36,604 nucleotides of DNA. Origin: an uncultured Bacteroidales bacterium (GTDB lineage Bacteria > Bacteroidota > Bacteroidia > Bacteroidales > Paludibacteraceae). A program made the position numbers and the translations under genes. The notes beneath the pieces were generated by a model, which did no database searches, had not been told where the DNA came from, and was given only the letters and a program-made list of their open reading frames with translations. Location: positions 1-36,604 of the forward strand of contig CAMIZG010000017.1 of NCBI GenBank assembly GCA_946403215.1, written 5' to 3'. Positions 16,038 through 23,190 of the stretch are shown in pieces (the first letter of the stretch is position 1; each line of letters opens with the position of its first letter).

Positions 16038-16075
16038 CAATCGGTAACAACCTGGTTACCCTTATATCTGATAGC

Positions 16076-17920
16076 ATGCGTAAGTATCTATTGCTGTTTG
16101 TATTGCTGATACCTGCCACACTGATGCGGGCACAGGCTATTCCTCAGCCATTGGAATATACCGAGGTCTATGACTTCTTGGATGAACTGGCTACCGATGG
16201 TGTTATTGACATTACGGAGGCAGTGCGTCCTTTTACTCGCGCACAGATAGCAGCTATACTGCAAACTGCACAAACCAAGGATAGCTTGCTCTCACGCCGG
16301 CAGAAGGATGACTTGCAGTTCTACCTTCAGGATTATTCCTTGGAACTGGATACACTGCCCGTGTACTATAGTTATGGCCATCGTCATGTGACCCAATGGA
16401 TTACACCCGTATCCAACCTTTCGTTGGCTGATCCGTCGTTGCATATCCTGACCAAGGACAAGATATTCAAGTTCCGCTTGCGTCCCATACTCGGTATGGA
16501 TTTGTATGCTTCCAAGAATGGCATGATCACCAAGCGCTGGTATGGTGCTGAGATTCAGATGGATATCGCCAAGCACCTGAGTATCTGGGGATCGATTCGC
16601 GACAACTCGTGGAACGGTTCCCTGCTAAGCAAGTCGCAATTCCCCGAGTCGATGGATAGACTGTATGGTGCACGCCTTACGCAACCGTACTTCTTGAACA
16701 ACCTTCCGGGCGTTCAGTACAAGGAAGCCAACTACGGCGGTGACTTCTCCGATTCACGCGGAGGTATAGCCCTATACACCTGGTGGGGACGCATTGCTGT
16801 GGAGCGTGAACGCCTGCAGTGGGGCGATGCACAGCTCAGTTCAACCATCCTGTCAGCCCACAATCCTGCCGTACCGATGGTTACCTTGCAACTCACGCCT
16901 TGCCCGTGGTTCCAGTTCGACTATTTTCATGCCTGGCTCGTGAGCAATGTGCTCGACTCAACCTACTATTATTCCGAGCGTTATGCTGAAGGCGAAACGC
17001 GCACGCACTACCGCCCGATGAACAAGTTCATGGCGGCTAACATGTTCACGTTCAAGCCCATCAAGTACATCCATTTCTCATTTGGTAACTCAATCGTCTA
17101 TGCCGAGCGGAATGTACAAGCTCTTTATTTCATCCCAATTGCGTTCTTCAAGTCTCTGGATCACCTGATGACCAAAGGCCTTGGTGTAGAGAACCAGAAC
17201 TCCCAGGTTTTTGCATCAATCACTGTCCGGCCTACCGATCACTTGCGGCTGTATGGCACGTTCTATGTGGATGAGTTCAAGCTGGCACGCCTCAAGCGTT
17301 CCAACAAGGAGCATAACCCCATCTCGTACGTAGTAGGTTTCCAATGGAGCGGATGGCCGGTGAACGGATTGAGCCTCAAGGGCGAGTTCATGCGCTCATA
17401 CATAGCCACTTACACGCACTCCATCAGCGTGTTGGATTATACATCCAACACCTATAATATGGGACATTATATGGGCGATAACGCACAATCAATATACGTC
17501 GGTTTGTCCTATCGCCCCACACGCAGTTTGCGTCTGACACTCGATTACACGCAGGATACTAAGTACCGTAAGTACGACTATGTGCGTCAGAACATTGCCG
17601 GCACACGCGTCGATAATCCCATCATCGCGCAAAAGCCGTTCAGCGAAAAGATCTGGCGCAACGATCAACTGCAGTTCCGCGCTGTTTATGAGGTGTTCAA
17701 CAACTGTTATGCACATGTTGACCTTATCTATAACAACGCGCGCGCGTTCAGCCCGACATCGGAGAGGATTGTAGGTGAGGACCGCGGCTGGAATGCGGAT
17801 GGCACCAGTCGGAACCTGTCCGGTACAGAGCTGCAAAGTTATTACCTCAACATGTTCACACCTGCCTATTTGCAAGGAAAGAATATAACAGCTGTCATGG
17901 GCTTAAGTTTTGGTTTTTGA
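16076..17920 (+). CDS. Wzi-like capsule-assembly outer membrane barrel protein
   Basis: A 614-aa outer membrane protein with a signal peptide (about 1-20, RKYLLLFVLLIPATLMRAQA). The N-terminal segment VYDFLDELATDGVIDITEAVRPFTRAQIAAIL resembles the periplasmic start typical of Wzi-family proteins. The rest alternates amphipathic strands with turns and ends in aromatic GLSFGF, the usual C-terminal strand for Bam insertion. Wzi-type proteins hold surface polysaccharide or lipoprotein-linked glycans at the cell surface. The neighbouring polysaccharide-export permeases and glycosyltransferase support such a role. Assigning it to the Wzi family is moderately sure; the exact substrate is not inferable. 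Confidence 0.8.
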   Translation: MRKYLLLFVLLIPATLMRAQAIPQPLEYTEVYDFLDELATDGVIDITEAVRPFTRAQIAAILQTAQTKDSLLSRRQKDDLQFYLQDYSLELDTLPVYYSYGHRHVTQWITPVSNLSLADPSLHILTKDKIFKFRLRPILGMDLYASKNGMITKRWYGAEIQMDIAKHLSIWGSIRDNSWNGSLLSKSQFPESMDRLYGARLTQPYFLNNLPGVQYKEANYGGDFSDSRGGIALYTWWGRIAVERERLQWGDAQLSSTILSAHNPAVPMVTLQLTPCPWFQFDYFHAWLVSNVLDSTYYYSERYAEGETRTHYRPMNKFMAANMFTFKPIKYIHFSFGNSIVYAERNVQALYFIPIAFFKSLDHLMTKGLGVENQNSQVFASITVRPTDHLRLYGTFYVDEFKLARLKRSNKEHNPISYVVGFQWSGWPVNGLSLKGEFMRSYIATYTHSISVLDYTSNTYNMGHYMGDNAQSIYVGLSYRPTRSLRLTLDYTQDTKYRKYDYVRQNIAGTRVDNPIIAQKPFSEKIWRNDQLQFRAVYEVFNNCYAHVDLIYNNARAFSPTSERIVGEDRGWNADGTSRNLSGTELQSYYLNMFTPAYLQGKNITAVMGLSFGF

Positions 17921-17921
17921 T

Positions 17922-18815
17922 ATGTCTAATCTTATTCAACGAACACTCTCCGGTGCCTTATATGTAGCGGTTGTTGTGGCTGCCATACTGGTGCATCCAC
18001 TTGCTTTTGCTGCAGTGTTTGCGGTTGTTAGTACGTTGGCTGTCAGGGAGTTCCATTCCATAACAGGTGATGCGGGATATACTCGGCTGTTTGGTATGCT
18101 GCTCAATATCCTGCTGTTCTTGGGAGTGGGCGTCTGGCAGTACTGCGACCGGCTTATTGCCACTAACTATGTATTCGAAACCAGTCTGTCGCAGATTATA
18201 GCATTTGCCTATGTGGTAATGCTGCTATTGGCTCTCGTCTATGAGCTTACGCAGTACGCTACTGCCTTACCCGCAGCCCACTGGGGTCATCTGCTTGCCG
18301 GGCAGGTCATGGTGGCATTGCCGTTTGCCATGATGCTTGTAGTGCTCGCATATAGCAAGTGGTTGTTGCTGGCTTTGTTTGTGCTCCTATGGACGAACGA
18401 TACCGGTGCTTACTGCGTGGGCTCACTTACGGCCAAACGCAAGAACGGCAACCATAAGATGTCACCGCACATCAGTCCCAAGAAGAGCTGGGAAGGTCTG
18501 TTCGGCGGCGCTGCTTTTGTGCTCCTTGCATCATGGATATTAGCGCATTACGGGTGGTTTGATTGCATTGATGGCTGGCAATTTGCGCCTCAACCGCATG
18601 CCAAGTTTTACGCCGCTCTGGCGTTCGGATTGTTGACAACCGTTGCCGGCACTTTAGGCGACCTGATGGAGAGCCTGCTCAAGCGATCCTATGGCATCAA
18701 GGACTCCGGACGATTCCTGCCCGGCCATGGCGGAGTGCTCGATCGCTTCGACAGCCTGTTGCTCGCTACACCCGTTATAGTTATCTTTCTGACACTCATA
18801 CGAATGTTTATATAA
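17922..18815 (+). CDS. cdsA: Phosphatidate cytidylyltransferase
   Basis: A 297-aa inner membrane enzyme making CDP-diacylglycerol from phosphatidic acid and CTP, the branch point of phospholipid synthesis. It has about eight hydrophobic helices. The C-terminal signature LKRSYGIKDSGRFLPGHGGVLDRFDS is the CDS family mark, with the essential Asp residues. An upstream in-frame ATG (17910) lies in the preceding gene; the ATG at 17922 comes directly after that gene's stop. It is followed 1 nt later by a small acidic protein gene. Confidence 0.96.
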   Translation: MSNLIQRTLSGALYVAVVVAAILVHPLAFAAVFAVVSTLAVREFHSITGDAGYTRLFGMLLNILLFLGVGVWQYCDRLIATNYVFETSLSQIIAFAYVVMLLLALVYELTQYATALPAAHWGHLLAGQVMVALPFAMMLVVLAYSKWLLLALFVLLWTNDTGAYCVGSLTAKRKNGNHKMSPHISPKKSWEGLFGGAAFVLLASWILAHYGWFDCIDGWQFAPQPHAKFYAALAFGLLTTVAGTLGDLMESLLKRSYGIKDSGRFLPGHGGVLDRFDSLLLATPVIVIFLTLIRMFI

Positions 18816-18816
18816 T

Positions 18817-19161
18817 ATGACAAACGCAATTATGGATGATCAAGAACGCGAGTTGCTTGATTACATTATCCGTATTGTTCCGGCTGAAGACCTGTATGGC
18901 TTGACCGAAGATGATATCCTGTATGTCCTTGACGTGATGGATGATTATCTGGTGAAAGTCGGTTTGGCCGAGGAGAATGATGAGGATGGTGACATCGAAT
19001 ACAAAGATGGCTATGTGGATGAAACCGAGCAACTCAACTACGTGCTCGAGCAAGCCAAACTGGATAATGTGCCCGTAACATCAGTACAAGTGCAGCTTAT
19101 TCAAGATGCTGAGTATCAGTATGGTGTAGAGAACGGTTTCTACAGCGAGGATGAAGCATAG
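18817..19161 (+). CDS. Small acidic conserved protein
   Basis: A 114-aa very acidic protein (many Asp and Glu, e.g. LAEENDEDGDIEYKDG) with predicted helices at about 8-45 and 65-110, no signal peptide and no Cys. It starts 1 nt after the cdsA stop and overlaps the acyltransferase gene by 11 nt, so it is clearly embedded in the operon. A second ATG at 18832 (MDDQERELLDYI) is also possible. I do not recognise a defined family; similar small acidic proteins occur beside cdsA in Bacteroidales. The function is unknown. Confidence 0.75.
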   Translation: MTNAIMDDQERELLDYIIRIVPAEDLYGLTEDDILYVLDVMDDYLVKVGLAEENDEDGDIEYKDGYVDETEQLNYVLEQAKLDNVPVTSVQVQLIQDAEYQYGVENGFYSEDEA

Positions 19162-20008
19162 ATGGCTTGACATACTTAGCCGAATGCCGCGGAAAGTACA
19201 CTACTTCTTTTCAGACTGGCTCATTTATCCGCTCATCTATTATATTGCACGCTATAGACGGGAATTGGTGGATAAGAACCTTCAGAATGCCTTCCCCGAT
19301 TGGTCGCAAGCCGAACGTAACGCAGTGCGCAAACGCTTCTACCATCAGTTTGCTGATTTGATCGTAGAGACAATCTACGGCTACCGTCTGTCAGATTCTG
19401 AGATGCGCAGCCGGATGCAATTCATTGATGAAGACAATGTGGCCAAAGCCTGTCTGGAGAAAGGGGGAGCTATCACCATGCTTGCACATCTCGGCACGTG
19501 GGAGTGGATTGCTGATTTCGGCCGAAGGTATGAATCTGCAGGTATTCGGGAATGCAATGTGTATCGGCGACTGAAGAATCAGTATTTCAATCAGTTAATG
19601 CTTGATATCCGTGCCAAACGAGGAGGCGAGTGTGTCGAAAAAGACGTTTTGCTACGGCGTATGATTAAGCTCAGCAAGAGCGAGTTCAAACCCATGTATG
19701 GCATGCTTGCCGACCAGAAACCCTCACCACGCAACGCACATGTCTGGACTACCTTCCTCAACCAGGAAACGGCTTTCCTCAATGGCTCGGAAGTGCTAAG
19801 TAGGAAGTTCGGATATCCGTGTTTCTATTGCTATATACGAAGCCCCAAACGCGGCCACTATACTGCCACATTGCTCCCACTTAAGCAGGACGGATCAACC
19901 TCGGTAACTGAGCAGTATGCTCGCATGCTGGAGCAGAATATACTTGAACAACCGCACCTATGGCTATGGACGCACAACCGCTGGAAGTTCAAACGCCCAA
20001 CAGATTGA
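19151..20008 (+). CDS. LpxL/HtrB-type lysophospholipid (lipid A) acyltransferase
   Basis: A 285-aa membrane-associated acyltransferase. Residues about 16-36 are a hydrophobic anchor, followed by RRELVDKNLQNAFPDWS, the usual LpxL start. The catalytic HX4E motif is H113-LGTW-E118, and MYGMLADQKPSP with a later FLNGSEVLSRKFGYPCFYCYI fits the rest of the fold. It would add a secondary acyl chain to lipid A. The start overlaps the upstream gene by 11 nt; an ATG at 19184 is a weaker alternative. The operon with cdsA, a glycosyltransferase and export permeases supports lipopolysaccharide or lipid A work. Confidence 0.92.
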   Translation: MKHRWLDILSRMPRKVHYFFSDWLIYPLIYYIARYRRELVDKNLQNAFPDWSQAERNAVRKRFYHQFADLIVETIYGYRLSDSEMRSRMQFIDEDNVAKACLEKGGAITMLAHLGTWEWIADFGRRYESAGIRECNVYRRLKNQYFNQLMLDIRAKRGGECVEKDVLLRRMIKLSKSEFKPMYGMLADQKPSPRNAHVWTTFLNQETAFLNGSEVLSRKFGYPCFYCYIRSPKRGHYTATLLPLKQDGSTSVTEQYARMLEQNILEQPHLWLWTHNRWKFKRPTD

Positions 20009-20026
20009 ATAGCAACAGAATAGAAG

Positions 20027-21079
20027 ATGATTTGTAGTGTAGTCATACTCAATTGGAATGGCGCAAATGTGATGCGTCAGTTCCTGCCGTCTGTACTGCA
20101 GCACACCACGATACCCGAAACGGAAGTTGTAGTGGTGGACAACGGCTCAACCGATGACTCGGTGACTTATCTGCAAGCGCTGCTATCCACTCCTGAAGCT
20201 AAGACGGCACACCTGCGCATCGTTCCTTTTCCCGAGAACTACGGCTTTGCGGCCGGCTACAACAGGGCTATTCAAGCCATAGATAGCGAGTTCGTTGTGC
20301 TGCTTAATTCCGATGTGCAGGTTACTGCCGGTTGGTTAGAGCCCGTGCTGACATATATGCAGCAGCATCCAAATGTGGCGGCGGCACAACCTAAAGTGCT
20401 GGCTTACAAATCAATACTCGCTCACCTACAAGATGCTGCCACCCCCATAACATTTGAACATGCAGGAGCTGCAGGCGGCTATATTGACCGGCTCGGCTAT
20501 CCGTTCTGTCGCGGACGAGTGATGAGTTACGTGGAAGATGATCATGGCCAATATGATACCATTGCACCGGTGTTCTGGGTGAGTGGAGCAGCGTTCTTTA
20601 TCCGAACAGCCATCTATAATCAAGTCGGTGGTCTCGACGATAAATTCTTTGCCCACATGGAGGAGATAGATCTCTGCTGGCGACTCAATAGCCGCGGCTA
20701 CCAACTGCTTTGTATTCCGCAAAGTACGGTCTATCACTTGGGAGGTGGGGCATTGGCATATGATAATCCGCGCAAAACTTACCTCAATTTCCGCAACAAT
20801 CTGCTGATGATCTTCAAGAATCTCCCGCAGCCCAAGTTGTGCAAAGTAATGTTTTGGCGGTTCATACTTGACTACATGGCTGCTTTTCAAGCACTTATAA
20901 CGTTTAAACCTAAACATTTCAAGGCAATTATCCGCGCGAGAATTGATTATTTTCGTATGAAACGGGATTTTGCCCGAATCAGACAAGAGAATCTCACTCT
21001 TGCTACCCAGCCGTATCCCGACACCATCGCCGACAGGTCAATCATCTTCGACTATTTCATTCGACGAAAAAAAGAGTAG
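20027..21079 (+). CDS. Family 2 glycosyltransferase
   Basis: A 350-aa GT-A fold glycosyltransferase. The N-terminus ICSVVILNWNGANVM and VVVDNGSTDDSV (about 36-46) bind the nucleotide sugar. VVLLNSDVQVTAGWLEP contains the SD-D metal site region, and HMEEIDLCWRLNSRGY (about 211-226) is the typical ED-type motif of rhamnosyl-like GT2 enzymes. The C-terminal 100 residues are basic and amphipathic and probably touch the membrane. It is last in the operon, 18 nt after the acyltransferase and followed by a strong terminator. A role in lipopolysaccharide or O-glycan synthesis is likely; the sugar is unknown. Confidence 0.93.
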   Translation: MICSVVILNWNGANVMRQFLPSVLQHTTIPETEVVVVDNGSTDDSVTYLQALLSTPEAKTAHLRIVPFPENYGFAAGYNRAIQAIDSEFVVLLNSDVQVTAGWLEPVLTYMQQHPNVAAAQPKVLAYKSILAHLQDAATPITFEHAGAAGGYIDRLGYPFCRGRVMSYVEDDHGQYDTIAPVFWVSGAAFFIRTAIYNQVGGLDDKFFAHMEEIDLCWRLNSRGYQLLCIPQSTVYHLGGGALAYDNPRKTYLNFRNNLLMIFKNLPQPKLCKVMFWRFILDYMAAFQALITFKPKHFKAIIRARIDYFRMKRDFARIRQENLTLATQPYPDTIADRSIIFDYFIRRKKE

Positions 21080-21139
21080 GGTACACTCACTCACATTTTC
21101 TAGTTAAAAATAAATTCCATTTTTTCACATCAACAGAGT

Positions 21140-21164
21140 AGGGGAGTTTTGCTCCTCTTTTTTT
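21140..21164 (+). terminator. Strong intrinsic terminator of the envelope operon
   Basis: AGGGGAG (21140-21146) pairs with CTCCTCT (21152-21158, one G-U) around TTTTG and is followed by a run of T to 21164. It lies 61 nt after the glycosyltransferase stop and is the only clear terminator found downstream of the promoter at 10522. Confidence 0.9.
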
Positions 21165-21633
21165 GTAAGAACCCCAAATTTCGCAAACTCAAAATCACAA
21201 GTGTAAAATATTCACGCGTGAAGTTTTCAATACAAATCGCCCATAAATTCACAATCCCAAACGGATTGAATAGCTGGAATCATCACAATGCAAAACAACT
21301 TTGACAGATATAAGCCAACCGCTTAATATGTTCCACGAGATCCTTGTTTGTTGTTGTAATATGCAGATTATTAACCTGAAGCATGATTACTTAAAGTATC
21401 ACTTTGTTTGTTTTTATGCAACGCTGTATTTCTTGGATTCTACACCTGAATGCTTGTTTGAAAAAATTGCAACACTCACATAAAGAGTGGGTTGTGTTGG
21501 TTAGTTAAACTAATGACCCTATGTGATAATGCCGTGATAACCTGCTATTTGCTGTTTGGCGTGCAAAATGTGGATCGTCTGGATCTATTTCTACTTGTGT
21601 ATATTTTTGCTGTAAAAGTTTTCTTTTGAAAAA
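21165..21633 (+). other. Gene-poor AT-rich stretch with a 12-bp perfect palindrome
   Basis: No convincing gene is seen; the only open frames are 60 codons or shorter with no family features. It holds the perfect palindrome TTCACGCGTGAA (21211-21222), flanked by A-rich and T-rich arms, and an imperfect hairpin around 21467-21500 (CACTC/GAGTG with extensions). It may be decayed sequence or regulatory DNA. Confidence 0.5.
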
Positions 21634-21665
21634 TTTGCAAATGTGAAAAAATTTTCGTATCTTTG
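21634..21665 (+). promoter_or_regulatory. Promoter of the XRE-type regulator
   Basis: TTTG (21634-21637), 20 nt, then TATCTTTG (21658-21665): a full Bacteroidota consensus. The predicted start of transcription falls at about 21672, at the left edge of a large palindrome. Confidence 0.85.
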
Positions 21666-21672
21666 CATCAGA

Positions 21673-21698
21673 TTTTGGTTCACATATGTGCACCAAAA
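21673..21698 (+). promoter_or_regulatory. Near-perfect 26-bp palindrome at the transcription start (probable operator)
   Basis: TTTTGGT (21673-21679) and ACCAAAA (21692-21698) flank the perfect palindrome CACATATGTG (21681-21690). Only the symmetric pair 21680/21691 breaks the dyad. It overlaps +1 of the XRE gene, a classic site for autorepression by a dimeric helix-turn-helix protein. It could alternatively be an mRNA hairpin. Confidence 0.7.
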
Positions 21699-21737
21699 TG
21701 CTCCATAATTGTGTAACTTTAACGAGAATTGTGTGAA

Positions 21738-22136
21738 ATGGACGAACGTGAACGATTGGCCAAAATAATTGAATCTGAGAATCTCACTGCTAAACAGTTT
21801 GCTGATGAGATAGGTGTATCTGCAGGTACTATCTCGAATATCCTAGGGGGAAGAAATAAACCGAGTACGGAAATCTTTGTGCGTATTCTGAATCGATTCC
21901 GCACTATTAGTTCCGATTGGTTGCTACTTGGTACCGGCAGCATGTACCGCCCTAACGGCGGCGTAACACAATCCACACTGTTTGGTGATATGCGTCCTTT
22001 GGACGTTCAGCCAACGGAAAATCCGTCTGATTTTTCCACTCCGAGGCCGGTTTCTCAGCCCCAACCAGCTCCTGCAGCAAAGCAGATCGCGCGCATCATC
22101 ATCTACTACACTGACGGTACCTACGAGGAGCGGTAG
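21738..22136 (+). CDS. XRE-family helix-turn-helix transcriptional regulator
   Basis: A 132-aa regulator (start ATG 21738, MDERERLAKII). Residues about 3-60 form a Cro/C1-type helix-turn-helix: LTAKQFADEIGVSAGTISNILGGRNKPSTEIFVRIL, followed by the SSDWLLLGTGSMY motif typical of Bacteroidales XRE proteins and of phage-repressor-like regulators. The rest (about 70-132) is Pro/Gln-rich and ends in IARIIIYYTDGTYEER, a short beta-rich tail seen in this subfamily. It is monocistronic with its own promoter and a palindromic candidate operator. The targets are unknown. Confidence 0.92.
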   Translation: MDERERLAKIIESENLTAKQFADEIGVSAGTISNILGGRNKPSTEIFVRILNRFRTISSDWLLLGTGSMYRPNGGVTQSTLFGDMRPLDVQPTENPSDFSTPRPVSQPQPAPAAKQIARIIIYYTDGTYEER

Positions 22137-22188
22137 CAAGTAAGGTTTATAGGAAATTAGGCTAATAGCTGATTTTTTTGAATAATTG

Positions 22189-22220
22189 TTTGCAATTGTT
22201 AGATATTTTTTGTAATTTTG
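22189..22220 (+). promoter_or_regulatory. Promoter of the small lipoprotein gene
   Basis: TTTG (22189-22192), 20 nt, TAATTTTG (22213-22220). The start site would be near 22227, giving a leader of about 165 nt. The leader contains possible pairings such as AAAAGCG (22268-22274) with CGCTTTT, and GGTTTGG with CCAGACC shortly before the start codon. Confidence 0.8.
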
Positions 22221-22393
22221 CAGTGTTTTTTACTGAACTACGCACACAGTTGGCACCGACAGCTTACTAAAAGCGGTGACGTATTGAATACGAAGCGTTT
22301 GCATTACAATGTGAGCATAGCAGCCTCACGCTTTTGGAATTATAACCAATCCTTGGTTTGGCCATGGCTGCTCCAGACCACAACACATACATT

Positions 22394-22768
22394 ATGAAAG
22401 TATTAAAACATATCTTCATGGTAGCCGTATTGTTCGGCTCAATGATTCTTGCAGGTTGCAACAAGAATGATGCGACCATCAATGTCAAGGTAGAGAAGGA
22501 TGGCAAGCCAGTGGCTGGCATACTGGTGTATCGCTTTGACAGCGACCTGAGCGAAGCATTCTATGTCAACAAAATTCATGCAGACGTCAACGCAGCAACG
22601 GACGACCAGGGCGTAGCTGAATTTAAGATTAACACCATGGATTTCCTGAACCAATCATCAGTGACCTTCATCTTTGAGACCTTTGACGACAAGGAGAAAG
22701 TCAACGGCAAGGTTGCTGCATCGGTCAGCAAAGGTGGCTCTAAAGAGGTGACTATCAAGCAGTATTAA
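22394..22768 (+). CDS. Small lipoprotein with a beta-sandwich-like domain
   Basis: A 124-aa secreted lipoprotein. The start is ATG 22394 (MKVLKHIFMVAVLFGSMILAGC), giving a signal peptide with lipobox LAGC and the lipidated Cys at residue 22; an upstream in-frame ATG (22358) would weaken the signal. The mature part ATINVKVEKDGKPVAGILVYRF and GVAEFKI resembles the Ig-like or carboxypeptidase-regulatory-like beta-sandwich (K-D-G-K-P-V-x-G pattern) often found in Bacteroidota surface lipoproteins. It is monocistronic with its own promoter and terminator. The exact function is unknown. Confidence 0.85.
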   Translation: MKVLKHIFMVAVLFGSMILAGCNKNDATINVKVEKDGKPVAGILVYRFDSDLSEAFYVNKIHADVNAATDDQGVAEFKINTMDFLNQSSVTFIFETFDDKEKVNGKVAASVSKGGSKEVTIKQY

Positions 22769-22793
22769 CCTCTGCCACTATACGTCATATCAT

Positions 22794-22831
22794 CCAATCA
22801 GCCCGACATCGGCGGGTTGATTGGTTTTTTT
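22794..22831 (+). terminator. Intrinsic terminator of the lipoprotein gene
   Basis: A 12-bp stem (22794-22805 with 22813-22824, one G-U) around a 7-nt loop is followed by seven T (22825-22831). This is a strong terminator 25 nt after the stop codon. Confidence 0.92.
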
Positions 22832-22854
22832 ATATGCACTCTTTTACGAAAAGA

Positions 22855-22886
22855 TTTGCAAATGTCAGATTATTTACGTTACTTTG
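22855..22886 (+). promoter_or_regulatory. Promoter-like site driving a non-coding stretch
   Basis: TTTG (22855-22858), 20 nt, TTACTTTG (22879-22886). It matches the consensus except T instead of A at the second base of the -7 element. No ORF of credible length follows on this strand. Confidence 0.6.
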
Positions 22887-22892
22887 CAGCCA

Positions 22893-23157
22893 TTATTTCC
22901 TGAAGCTATCATTTGATATAAAAAGAAAGGTCTGTTCACTGACTACTGAAGGCTGGCGAATAGTCGCACGGTACGAGATTAAACAACGCCGAGCAATTAT
23001 GGCACAAACGTAAATAGGGCATCGGATATCTCTTCCGTACGCGGAGTCTTAACCAAGATCAACAAGAAGTCGCCGCACGCAGCTGACCAGACGATGCGTA
23101 CTCCATGGTTATACAGAAATCCTCCGCCTGCACCGAAATCGGTAGGGGCGGAGGATT
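22893..23157 (+). ncRNA. Candidate structured non-coding RNA (unidentified)
   Basis: Starting near 22893 and running to the hairpin at 23118-23157, this segment has a promoter-like site but no meaningful coding frame. GTCTGTTCACTG (22930-22941) can pair with CAGCTGACCAGAC (23080-23092) over 11 bp with one mismatch and one bulge, closing a domain of about 160 nt. Inside it GGCGA (22955-22959) can pair with TCGCC (23070-23074). The layout (closing helix, large interior, own promoter) is reminiscent of 6S RNA, but I do not recognise a conserved 6S, RNase P, SRP or tmRNA core. It does not overlap the lipoprotein transcript, whose terminator ends at 22831. Confidence 0.45.
23118..23157. terminator. 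Bidirectional hairpin between PBP1A operon and candidate ncRNA
   Basis: AATCCTCCGCC (23118-23128) pairs perfectly with GGCGGAGGATT (23147-23157); an inner ACCG/CGGT stem lies in the loop. On the minus strand the stem is followed by a short T-rich stretch. It lies 33 nt past the stop of the PBP1A gene, so it most probably ends the long minus-strand operon and may also stop the + strand RNA. Confidence 0.75.
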
Positions 23158-23190
23158 GGATTGTAACGGTGATGGTTCGGGGGAGGGCAA

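Noticed and set aside
21301..21483. 60-codon frame in the gene-poor stretch
   Set aside because: No promoter at the right place, no recognisable domain, Cys/His/Phe-rich composition typical of random AT-rich frames.
22893..23157. Assignment of the candidate RNA as 6S, tmRNA, RNase P or SRP RNA
   Set aside because: No tag-peptide frame, no GGAAAGTCC-type RNase P core, no SRP GGAAG/AGCAGCC loop; 6S cannot be tested without a covariance search.
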